A stretch of 22,294 nucleotides of DNA from positions 1 through 22,294 of the forward strand of contig MNUP01000136.1 of NCBI GenBank assembly GCA_001871075.1. The letters are read 5' to 3'. Origin of the DNA: Candidatus Desantisbacteria bacterium CG1_02_49_89 (lineage in GTDB: Bacteria > Desantisbacteria > UBA1551). The notes beneath the pieces are model-generated. The model saw nothing but the letters and a program-made list of their open reading frames with translations. It had not been told where the DNA came from and ran no database searches. A program made the position numbers and the translations under genes. Numbering within the stretch: position 1 is the first letter of the stretch; each line of letters begins with the position of its first letter. Below are positions 8,315 to 14,719 of this stretch, in pieces.

Positions 8315-8671
8315 ATGCGACAGACTTTCACCAGGGACGAGAGGATCTCCCGCGAGCACGACATCCTGCACACCCTTTACAAAGGAACCCGCCTGCCAAC
8401 CCCTCTCGCAAACTACTACTTCGCGGCCAACTCTAAAAACCTCAGAAGGTTGTGCGTGATCGTCAGCAGGCGTATAGGGAACGCGTGCGTCAGGAACAGG
8501 GTCAAAAGGTGCTTCCGTGAAGCGTTCCGCCTGAACAAAAACAATCTTGCCGCCGGCACAGACATCATAGTGAAGATGAACTCTGCCGTCTCGCAAAAAT
8601 TCAGTTTTAAAGAAGCCGAGCAGGCCCTGCTTTCCGCCTGCAGGTCAAAGGGTAAACTTGCTAATAAATGA
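8315..8671 (+). CDS. rnpA: ribonuclease P protein component
   Basis: A 118-residue protein subunit of RNase P, which assists the catalytic RNA in maturing the 5' end of tRNA. The RNR motif is present at residues 60-62 in ACVRNRVKRCFREAFRLNK (57-75), and the N-terminal RDERISREHDI matches the family's substrate-cleft start. It begins 19 bases after rpmH. ATG 8315 is preferred over the adjacent TTG 8312 because GGGGA lies eight bases upstream of it. The last codons and TGA run into the GATTACACCGATT repeat. Confidence 0.95.
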   Translation: MRQTFTRDERISREHDILHTLYKGTRLPTPLANYYFAANSKNLRRLCVIVSRRIGNACVRNRVKRCFREAFRLNKNNLAAGTDIIVKMNSAVSQKFSFKEAEQALLSACRSKGKLANK

Positions 8672-8744
8672 TTACACCGATTTTTAACCAATGATTACAC
8701 CGATTAATGATTCAATGTTAATAACGGACCAATCTGTGTAATCA
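8669..8744. repeat. GATTACACCGATT repeat, copy A4 (rnpA-yidD spacer)
   Basis: Two forward words (GATTACACCGATT at about 8670 and 8693) and one reversed word (AATCTGTGTAATCA, 8731-8744) make an imperfect inverted pair. The first overlaps the rnpA stop codon. It is a variant of the GATTACRGTGATTA family, with ACC in place of GGT/AGT. Confidence 0.75.
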
Positions 8745-8769
8745 CTCGCGAATGACAGAAGGAATAAAT

Positions 8770-9027
8770 ATGGGCATTCAGGAAAGAGCAGCGGTTTGGG
8801 CGATAGGGTTTTATCAAAGATTCTTATCCCCGCTGAAAGGAAGGACGTGCAGGTTCCATCCGTCCTGCTCGCAGTATGCCGCGTCAGCGATACGGGATTT
8901 CGGCTTGATCCAGGGCCTGGGGCTTTCCCTGAAAAGGATCCTGAAGTGCCACCCTTTTCATCCGGGCGGATACGACCCGCTCCCCATTAAGACAGTTAAA
9001 GGTTTAAAGTTAAAGGTTGAAGGTTGA
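8770..9027 (+). CDS. yidD: membrane protein insertion efficiency factor YidD
   Basis: An 85-residue member of the YidD/UPF0161 family, small proteins of the inner face of the membrane thought to assist insertion by YidC. The signature CRFHPSCSQYA is at 27-37 and HPFHPGGYDPLP at 61-72. ATG 8770 is chosen over ATG 8752 because AGAAGGA lies at a good distance upstream and the family starts just here. The conserved protein ends at about residue 72. The last 12 residues (KTVKGLKLKVEG) are encoded by the GTTAAAGG/GGTTGAAGG word array that fills the following spacer, so the gene seems to have been extended by the repeat. Confidence 0.95.
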   Translation: MGIQERAAVWAIGFYQRFLSPLKGRTCRFHPSCSQYAASAIRDFGLIQGLGLSLKRILKCHPFHPGGYDPLPIKTVKGLKLKVEG

Positions 9028-9030
9028 AAA
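8994..9030 (+). repeat. GTTAAAGGTTTAAAG word array (D2) overlapping the yidD 3' end
   Basis: Words GTTAAAGG, TTTAAAG, TTAAAGG, TTGAAGG and TTGAAAA follow one another with no constant spacer. The array starts inside the yidD reading frame, just after the conserved part, and runs past its stop codon. Confidence 0.7.
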
Positions 9031-9032
9031 AC

Positions 9033-9204
9033 ATCACGAAACATAAAGAGCTTTTTACGGGGAACTTAAGAGAACTTAAAAACAAGATTACCACGAAAAC
9101 ACGAAAGTGTCACGAAAGCACGAAACAAGCTTAACCACGCGATTTCACACGATTATCACGAGATTAATTTTCTACTTGACACCTGATACTTGACTCTTGA
9201 CACT
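9033..9204 (+). repeat. composite CACGAA / CTTGACAC module (B2+C1)
   Basis: The core runs in this order: a CACGAA block (9090-9125); a TTAACCACG...ATTAATTTTC block (9131-9172) like copy B1; and a CTTGACAC/CTGATACTTGAC block (9174-9204). The 34-base part at 9092-9125 matches the reverse complement of 19415-19448 with about two differences. The last 21 bases (9184-9204) match the reverse complement of 19357-19377 with one. The whole module is therefore present as an inverted copy 10 kb away. Confidence 0.8.
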
Positions 9205-9208
9205 AAAA

Positions 9209-9247
9209 ATAATCACCGTAATCATCTTTCAGAAATCACCGTAATCA
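9209..9247 (-). repeat. GATTACRGTGATTA repeat, copy A5 (upstream of yidC)
   Basis: Two words AATCACCGTAATCA (9211-9224 and 9234-9247), the reverse complement of those near gyrB, dciA and dnaN. Relative to the gene that follows (yidC, plus strand), the orientation is the same as in those three spacers. Confidence 0.8.
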
Positions 9248-9265
9248 TATTTTCGGGAGGAAGAA

Positions 9266-10822
9266 GTGACAAAAAGACTTATTACCGCGGTGGGGCTGTC
9301 AATAGCGATACTCATCGCATATAATTTCGTTATGAGAAGGTTTTTACAAGCGCCCGCGCCGGTAAATATAACGGGAACAGAACCTTCGGCGGTTGAAGAG
9401 AAAGCCAAGATCCGGGCACAGGAACCCGGAACCCTTGCCCCTGCAGCGGCAATTGAGCCGGGGGAGAGAAAACCCGTGCGCGCGTCATCCGCGCCGATCC
9501 GGGTCGAGACCAAGTTTTATAAAATAGAATTTGCCCCAGATGGCAAAATAGAACATTGGTTTTTAAAAGAATATAAGGGATATGGTCCAACCATGCATCG
9601 TTTCCTTATTCAATATAGAACCAAACAAGAAACGCCGGTTGATCTTGCGCTCGGAACAGAAACGCTTCCCCGTCGTTATAAGTCTTCAGTAAGTATGTCA
9701 AAAGATAAAAAGAAAGTGATTTTTTTCTCCAAATCAGATGGTATAAAAATCCTAAAGGAAATTACTTTCGAAGAAGAAAAATATTATTCCACGATGCACT
9801 TTGAGATTGTGAATGAGTCCGGGGATGATCAACGAGATGTGGATATAGAGCTATTCAGGTGGGGGCCCACGATTGCGGACTCAAAAGACCCCAGGCAGTT
9901 GACCTTCATGTCCTACCAGAAGGGCAAATTACTCAAATACAATTCCGGCAAAATAAAAAAAATTGACGAAGATGCCCAGAAAGATGCACTTTGGTGCTCT
10001 ATTAATGAAAAACACTTTACAGTTGCACTCCTTCCCCGGGCTCAGGACAAGGATCTTAGTCTTAGTTTGAAAAAAGAGGGCTTTGTGACCTGCGCCCTTA
10101 AAGTGAAAGAAATAGAGAAGGGTAAAAGTATTACCGGTAACCTTAAGATATATGCAGCGCCAAAATCTCACGAGCTCCTTAAAAAAGAAGGAAGCAACCT
10201 TGAGCAGATAGCCAATTTCGGGTTCATAGGCCAGGGGATCTTCTGGCTGCTGAAAGTATTTTACTCGTTCACAAAGAACTACGGGCTTGCCATAATACTT
10301 ATTTCCGTCCTTATTAAATTAATATTGCTGCCCCTCAGCTACAGGGGCGCGAAATCCATGCAGGAAATGCAAAGGGTCCAGCCCCAGCTTGAAATGCTCA
10401 AGCAAAGATTTAAACACGACCAGGAAGCCCTGAACCGGGAAACAATGGAGCTTTACAAGAGGCTGAAAATAAACCCGCTCGGGGGCTGCCTGCCCATAGT
10501 GCTGCAGATGCCGGTGTTCTTCGCGCTTTTCTCGGTCCTGCAGAACGCCATCGAGCTGAGGCAGGCCCCGTTCATGTTATGGATACAAGACCTGTCAATG
10601 CCGGATACTTGGCTCGTGCTTCCCATTGTCATGGGCCTGACAACGTTCCTGCAGCAGAAGATGACGCCTTCAACCTCGTCGCAATCAAAAGGAATGAGCA
10701 CCTTTATGACCATATTCCTTACTTTTATATTCCTGAGTTTTCCGGCAGGGCTTGTGCTTTACTGGCTTATCAATAATATTCTTTCCATAGGGGAACAGTA
10801 CCTTATTAAAACAAGAGCATAA
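9266..10822 (+). CDS. yidC: membrane protein insertase YidC
   Basis: A 518-residue YidC of the Gram-negative type: an N-terminal membrane anchor (about 5-22), a large periplasmic beta domain (about 75-300), then the conserved 60-kDa core from about 318. The core has GIFWLLKVFYSFTKNYGLAI, LLPLSYRGAKSM (354-365), NPLGGCLPIVLQMPVFFAL (403-421) and the last helices ending FPAGLVLYWLINN (492-504). It inserts and folds inner-membrane proteins with or without Sec. The start is GTG 9266, with GGGAGG five bases upstream. The residue normally given as the groove arginine, five residues before the Pro of LLPL, is Lys351 here, keeping the positive charge. The gene follows yidD after a 238-base repeat-filled gap. 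Confidence 0.97.
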   Translation: MTKRLITAVGLSIAILIAYNFVMRRFLQAPAPVNITGTEPSAVEEKAKIRAQEPGTLAPAAAIEPGERKPVRASSAPIRVETKFYKIEFAPDGKIEHWFLKEYKGYGPTMHRFLIQYRTKQETPVDLALGTETLPRRYKSSVSMSKDKKKVIFFSKSDGIKILKEITFEEEKYYSTMHFEIVNESGDDQRDVDIELFRWGPTIADSKDPRQLTFMSYQKGKLLKYNSGKIKKIDEDAQKDALWCSINEKHFTVALLPRAQDKDLSLSLKKEGFVTCALKVKEIEKGKSITGNLKIYAAPKSHELLKKEGSNLEQIANFGFIGQGIFWLLKVFYSFTKNYGLAIILISVLIKLILLPLSYRGAKSMQEMQRVQPQLEMLKQRFKHDQEALNRETMELYKRLKINPLGGCLPIVLQMPVFFALFSVLQNAIELRQAPFMLWIQDLSMPDTWLVLPIVMGLTTFLQQKMTPSTSSQSKGMSTFMTIFLTFIFLSFPAGLVLYWLINNILSIGEQYLIKTRA

Positions 10823-10823
10823 T

Positions 10824-10900
10824 TGGTTTCCTGGTTTGTCGGTTCGCTGGTTTATCGGTTCAAAACCAGCCAACCAGCCAACCGGAGAACCAGCTAACCG
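10824..10900. repeat. strand-flipped CTGGTT / AACCAG word array (F)
   Basis: The left half repeats GGTTTCCTGG, TTTGTCGGTT, CGCTGG and TTTATCGGTT. From about 10861 the right half repeats the opposite-strand words AAACCAGCC, AACCAGCC, AACCGG and AACCAGC. The block can fold into a long imperfect hairpin. It fills the whole space between the yidC stop and the jag ribosome binding site, leaving no room for other signals. Confidence 0.75.
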
Positions 10901-10912
10901 AGGGACAACATG

Positions 10913-11608
10913 ATGATAGAACAGGAAGGAGAGACAGTTGAGGCCGCTGTTGAAGCGGCGCTCCAGAAACTGGGGCTTCCGAAGGAAAAGGTAAAGATAG
11001 AAATCGTGGCAGAGCCCAGGAAAGGCGTTTTCGGGCTGGGCGCAAGACCCGCGCTTGTAAGGGCCACGGTTGCCGAGGTCGGTAAGGAAAAAGAACCTGC
11101 GCAGGCCGAAACGCCAAAAGCCGCGCAGGCCGAAACGCCAAAAGCCGCCGCAGGCAAGGAAGAAGAGTTTGTGATCGGGTTCCTGGACAGGGTGCTTGAG
11201 GGGATATGCCTTAAATCCAAGTTCAAGGCCTCCGCGGTCGACGATAAGACAACCCGCATAGAAATTACCTGCTCGGACAGCGCTCTCCTTATCGGGAAAA
11301 AAGGCAAAAACCTGGAGGCGCTGCAGTACCTGGTCACGATAATCTCAAACAAGGCAGGCGTGGACAGGCTAAGGTTCGTCCTGGACGCTGAGGGATATAG
11401 GGGCAGGAGAAAAGAATCTCTGACAACGCTCGCGAAGAAAGTGGCGGAGGATGTAAGGAAAACAGGAAGGCCTGTAAGCCTTGAGCCCATGAACTCCTTC
11501 GAGAGAAGGATCGTGCACATGTTCCTTGAAAACGACCAGGAAGTAATGACGGAGAGCACCGGCAGGGGAGAAGACAGGCGCGTCGTTATAAAACCGAAAC
11601 ACAAATAA
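10913..11608 (+). CDS. khpB: RNA-binding protein KhpB/Jag (Jag_N, KH and R3H domains)
   Basis: A 231-residue cytosolic RNA-binding protein, partner of KhpA in several bacteria and normally next to yidC. The Jag_N domain (about 1-55) has [16 protein letters not shown] and [13 protein letters not shown] domain (about 85-160) has the GKKG loop at 128-131 in [16 protein letters not shown]-terminal R3H domain has [13 protein letters not shown] (193-205) with Arg198 and His202. The second ATG (10913) is preferred because GAGGGA then lies at the better distance. The linker between Jag_N and KH (about 62-80) contains the octapeptide AQAETPKA twice, from a perfect 24-base tandem duplication at 11099-11146. 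The DNA repeat is in-frame and intact. Confidence 0.95.
   Translation: MIEQEGETVEAAVEAALQKLGLPKEKVKIEIVAEPRKGVFGLGARPALVRATVAEVGKEKEPAQAETPKAAQAETPKAAAGKEEEFVIGFLDRVLEGICLKSKFKASAVDDKTTRIEITCSDSALLIGKKGKNLEALQYLVTIISNKAGVDRLRFVLDAEGYRGRRKESLTTLAKKVAEDVRKTGRPVSLEPMNSFERRIVHMFLENDQEVMTESTGRGEDRRVVIKPKHK
11099..11146 (+). repeat. perfect 24-bp tandem duplication in the jag linker
   Basis: Two identical 24-base units (11099-11122 and 11123-11146), each encoding AQAETPKA. Because 24 is a multiple of three, copy number can change without breaking the frame. Identity at every base suggests a recent duplication. Confidence 0.9.
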
Positions 11609-11617
11609 AGTTAAAAA

Positions 11618-11759
11618 TCGTCGAACGTCGTAAGTCGTACGTCTTACGTAAATACCGTCATGCGTCGCAGGTCTTACGTTTTAAGGATTCATACGCACGA
11701 CATAAGACGCTCGACATTCGATGTGAAACGTACGACGCTCGACGTATGACGTACGACAA
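11618..11759. repeat. CGTACGAC / GTCGTACG word array (G1)
   Basis: A 140-base run of words such as TCGTCGAACGTCG, TAAGTCGTACGTC and TTACGTA. From about 11690 these give way to opposite-strand words ACGACATAAGACG, CTCGACATTCG and ACGTACGACG. It fills the entire spacer between jag and the ribosome binding site of the next gene. A shorter related block lies at 20911-20945. Confidence 0.75.
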
Positions 11760-11772
11760 GACCGGAGGACTG

Positions 11773-12549
11773 ATGAAGATAGGGGTAATGCTGCCAAACC
11801 TTAAGCTTCCGACAAAGAAGGCGCTTAAGAAAGCCGCGGAAATGAAGATGGACGGCATACAGCTGTGGACCACCGGGGGCGACCTTGACCCGGAGAAGAT
11901 GGGCGGGACGGCAAGAGACAACCTTATCCACTTCGTCGGCTCGCTGGGCCTGGAGATCTCAGCGCTGTGCGGTGACCTGGGGCACGGTTTCAGCGACGAG
12001 ACCGACCTTGAAAAAAGGGTGAAGCTCACAAAGAAGATTCTGGACCTGAGCGTGGACCTGAGAAGCCCCATAATGACAACGCATATCGGCGTGGTGCCGG
12101 AAGACGCGAACGCAAAGGAATACAAGCTTATGATGCAGGTGCTCAAGGATGTGGGGAAATACGCCGCGGAGATAGAAACCTGCATTGCGGCGGAAACAGG
12201 CCCGGAAACAGCGGAGACCCTCGCGAAATTCCTGAAAGAACTCAACAGCCCCGGGGTAAAGGTAAACTTTGACCCGGCGAACCTTGTTATGTGCATGGGG
12301 GCAGACCCTGTCAACGGGGTGCAGGTATTAAAGGACTACATAGTTCACACGCACGCGAAAGACGGCATAAAGCTTGAAAACGGATGGAAAGAAGTTCCTC
12401 TGGGCGAGGGCGGAGTTCCCTGGAAAGAATATATAGCCGCGCTCAAGGGCATAGGCTTTGAGGGGTTCCTGGCGATAGAGCGTGAGGTCGGGGATAACCC
12501 GGCGGCTGACATCGAGAAAGCAAGGGACTTCTTAAGAAGCGTGCTTTAA
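11773..12549 (+). CDS. sugar phosphate isomerase/epimerase family protein (AP-endonuclease-2 TIM barrel)
   Basis: A 258-residue protein of the xylose-isomerase-like TIM-barrel superfamily. It begins MKIGVML and has the metal-site pattern: Glu141 in AAETGPE, Asp167 in VNFDPANL, His194 in VHTHAKDG and Glu236 in [17 protein letters not shown] (101-111) and [14 protein letters not shown] (208-221) are also typical. Members isomerise or epimerise small sugars or keto-acids with a divalent metal; the substrate cannot be told from sequence. ATG 11773 is chosen over an ORF start at 11746 because CGGAGGA lies upstream of it and the longer start falls in the repeat array. It takes the place after jag where mnmE is often found. 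It ends just before a terminator. Confidence 0.88.
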   Translation: MKIGVMLPNLKLPTKKALKKAAEMKMDGIQLWTTGGDLDPEKMGGTARDNLIHFVGSLGLEISALCGDLGHGFSDETDLEKRVKLTKKILDLSVDLRSPIMTTHIGVVPEDANAKEYKLMMQVLKDVGKYAAEIETCIAAETGPETAETLAKFLKELNSPGVKVNFDPANLVMCMGADPVNGVQVLKDYIVHTHAKDGIKLENGWKEVPLGEGGVPWKEYIAALKGIGFEGFLAIEREVGDNPAADIEKARDFLRSVL

Positions 12550-12551
12550 TA

Positions 12552-12600
12552 AAAGGCTGAAGGGCTGAAGAGCTGAAGAGATAAAGGGCTGAAGGGTTAA
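12552..12600 (+). repeat. GGGCTGAAG word array (H)
   Basis: Words AAGGCTGAAG, GGCTGAAGAGCTGAAG, AGATAAAG and GGGCTGAAGG follow the epimerase stop codon. The last word forms the left arm of the terminator that follows, so the array is merged with a working-looking signal. Confidence 0.65.
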
Positions 12601-12622
12601 AAACTTCCCGGAGCCCTTTTTT
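12586..12622 (+). terminator. rho-independent terminator after the epimerase gene
   Basis: GGGCT (12586-12590) pairs with AGCCC (12612-12616), with an inner GAAG/CTTC stem, and is followed by six T (12617-12622). It would end the rpmH-to-epimerase transcript. The only imperfection is a four-base bulge in the right arm. Confidence 0.7.
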
Positions 12623-12656
12623 AAAATATGCGCGATCATTTTCAGGAGGAGAATCA

Positions 12657-13586
12657 ATGAAAAAAAGGCTGATATTATCAGTATTACTTGCGGCCGTCCT
12701 GTATTTTGCCGGCGCAAATACCGCTGAGTCCGCGGGAGTGCTTGTCAGGGTGGATTCCCTTTCAAGCGGAGGCTTCAATCCATCCGCTGGAGAGAAAAGT
12801 GTCCTCACGTTCGCGGTCATCGAGGACACGACCGTAAATGTCGTAGTCAGGGTTTTCACAATGTCGGGCATAATGGCGGCTGAGAAAAAAATAGACGGGC
12901 TGAGGGCGGGGAAATATAAATTCACCTGGGACGGCAAAGACACAAAAGGGAAAATAGCGGAGCCGGGCTTTTACAAATACGAACTGGCAGCCTCTACCGC
13001 GAACAAGCTGAAAACAGACGCGGACAACACGCTTGTGGAAGTCAGGAAAGCAAAAGCAGGAAAGGAAGAAGCGGCTGCCGAAGAGCTGCCCCCTGCCCTT
13101 TATGAAATGGCGGGCGAGCAGGCGGGTTACAGCTTTACGGCGGAGCCACGGGGGCACTTCAGGACCTCCACCGGAGCTGACACAGGCGGCGTTACCTGGA
13201 ACAGAGAAGAAATATTTTTCGGGATAAAAGGCGGATACGGTCCGATGTGGGTTTATGACATGGCGTTCTTCCCGTCCTATACGAAAGACCAGGCGTTTGC
13301 CCGGGATAACCTTGTTTACAATATGCTTATCGGGTACAGGACGCCGTGGGCGGCGTTCGACCTTGGATACAGGAATTACCTGGAAGGATACTACGATCCC
13401 TTAAGGCTGCTGTCGGATTATATGATGGGGTCCCAGCGCCTCAGTTTCCAGGCAAGGCTGAACCTCCTTGAAAATCTGTATATTGACGCGGGCATCCACA
13501 GGATGATGGAGTTAAACCAGGGCGGGTTTGACGTCAGGGCGACTTACGACATATGGAACGGAATAAAAGCCGGGGGTGTGTTATAA
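12657..13586 (+). CDS. exported FlgD-Ig-like / outer-membrane-barrel protein, 5' part of a frameshifted gene
   Basis: 309 residues. A signal peptide (MKKRLILSVLLAAVLYFAGA, cleavage probably after AESA) is followed by a FlgD-type Ig domain (about 38-115: GFNPSAGEKSVLTFAV, RAGKYKFTWDGKDTKGK, GFYKYEL). A charged Lys/Glu/Ala linker (about 125-150) follows. From about 160 there are alternating aromatic and small residues (GIKGGYGPMWVYDMAFFP, YRTPWAAFDLGYRNYLEGYY) like outer-membrane beta strands. The frame then stops at TAA right after a G5 run (13572-13576), and the barrel continues in the -1 frame in the next entry. A single extra base in the run would join the two. The ribosome binding site CAGGAGGAG sits eight bases upstream of the start. 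FlgD-like domains often mediate assembly or act as sorting modules. The function is unknown; it is probably in the outer membrane. Confidence 0.8.
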   Translation: MKKRLILSVLLAAVLYFAGANTAESAGVLVRVDSLSSGGFNPSAGEKSVLTFAVIEDTTVNVVVRVFTMSGIMAAEKKIDGLRAGKYKFTWDGKDTKGKIAEPGFYKYELAASTANKLKTDADNTLVEVRKAKAGKEEAAAEELPPALYEMAGEQAGYSFTAEPRGHFRTSTGADTGGVTWNREEIFFGIKGGYGPMWVYDMAFFPSYTKDQAFARDNLVYNMLIGYRTPWAAFDLGYRNYLEGYYDPLRLLSDYMMGSQRLSFQARLNLLENLYIDAGIHRMMELNQGGFDVRATYDIWNGIKAGGVL

Positions 13587-14587
13587 CGAACCTGTATCCG
13601 CTCTACAGGAACACGGTGATCGGCGGAGACGCAAGGATTGACCTGGGCGGGTTCACCCCGGCTGAGGGAACTGTTTTTTCCATTCAGGTTGCGCGCAGCA
13701 ACGGGGCGACAAAGCTTGACGACACGCATCCGGAGTCAACCTTCGGCGGCACCGCAATAAGGTTCGAAGCGGACCACAGGCTTTTCTATATGTCCCCCAG
13801 CGCGGGAGAACTGACGATAAAATTCGCGGCCCAAAAAATAGACGGGGCGTTTGTCGCGGATTACGGGGATATCCCCAACGGCATTGACACAGTGGGGACC
13901 GAGTTCGGGTTCGACTATTTTTTAAATCCAAACTTCCCTATCCTCCGCAGTTTCAGGAACGAGCTTAAAGGGGTATTTTTAGGCAACACCGGCAATACGA
14001 TCATAACCAACAAGCTGAGGGAATATATTTCGCTGGGGATCACGGAAAGCTTAGGTTTTATTGCCCAGTATGAGCAGTCCACCATGGACAACAAGTCCGT
14101 AATAAACACGGCGCCAATCTGCAGGAATTACAACACCTTCGTAGAACTGCGCTATTATAAGCCCGGGGGCAAATTTGAAACGTCCCTCAGGGCAACATAC
14201 ACTGCCGATACATACACGGCACTCCCTTCGCAGAGCGAAAACGCCGCGACAAGGTTCCTGGCAAAGTATTACATAACGCCAAACGTAAGGCCCTACATCA
14301 CCTATGAAAGGATCAGCAGGTATTACGGGCCGGGGCTTACTTCAAACCAGGACTACCACCATATAATGCCGGGCTTTGAATGGACGATAAGGCCCGCAAC
14401 AAGGACGGAGATGGCGATCCAGGGCGGCTACGTTATAAACAACCTGAATTTTAATGTCGGGACGTATTATCTAAAGCTCTCCCACTACTTCCTGGAAAGG
14501 CTCAGCGCCATGCTTACTATCGGCAGTCAGACAAGCATTGACCAGGCGTTCAGGGCATACCTGGAAGTGAAGTGGGAATTTTTGTAA
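13553..14587 (+). CDS. 3' part of the same frameshifted outer-membrane-barrel gene
   Basis: The frame open from 13553 gives up to 344 residues. The part homologous in style to the upstream entry begins at about VITNLYPLYRNTVIGGD. It has no signal peptide and no good ribosome binding site, and its first codons overlap the end of the 5' part, so it is unlikely to be an independent gene. Repeated amphipathic strands rich in Tyr, Phe and Gly (for example KFETSLRATYTADTYTAL, FNVGTYYLKLSHYF) run to the end FRAYLEVKWEFL. A terminal aromatic residue after such a strand is the classic beta-barrel end signal recognised by the BAM complex. Joined, the product would be about 640 residues: leader, FlgD-like domain, then barrel. 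A true programmed shift, a recent mutation or an assembly error are all possible. Confidence 0.78.
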   Translation: MERNKSRGCVITNLYPLYRNTVIGGDARIDLGGFTPAEGTVFSIQVARSNGATKLDDTHPESTFGGTAIRFEADHRLFYMSPSAGELTIKFAAQKIDGAFVADYGDIPNGIDTVGTEFGFDYFLNPNFPILRSFRNELKGVFLGNTGNTIITNKLREYISLGITESLGFIAQYEQSTMDNKSVINTAPICRNYNTFVELRYYKPGGKFETSLRATYTADTYTALPSQSENAATRFLAKYYITPNVRPYITYERISRYYGPGLTSNQDYHHIMPGFEWTIRPATRTEMAIQGGYVINNLNFNVGTYYLKLSHYFLERLSAMLTIGSQTSIDQAFRAYLEVKWEFL

Positions 14588-14719
14588 AGATGATTACCCC
14601 TACTGCTTTCTCATGAAAGTCCCAAAGGGATTCCTTTGGAACAAGACGCAGGGGGTCCTTTATGGACACAGATTTCAGAAGCGAGATTATATAGATTAAG
14701 GACGGGAGGAAACACAAAA
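14588..14719. repeat. spacer with tandem small hairpins
   Basis: CTTTC/GAAAG (14606-14619, loop TCAT) is followed directly by CCAAAGG/CCTTTGG (14622-14639, loop GATT). A GTCC/GGAC pair lies further on, near 14655. There is no T-run and no clear promoter. It looks like an intergenic hairpin element rather than a terminator. Confidence 0.5.

Noticed and set aside
10894-11604. Minus-strand ORF covering jag
   Set aside because: It is antisense to a gene with clear Jag_N, KH and R3H motifs, and low-complexity Ser/Phe-rich.
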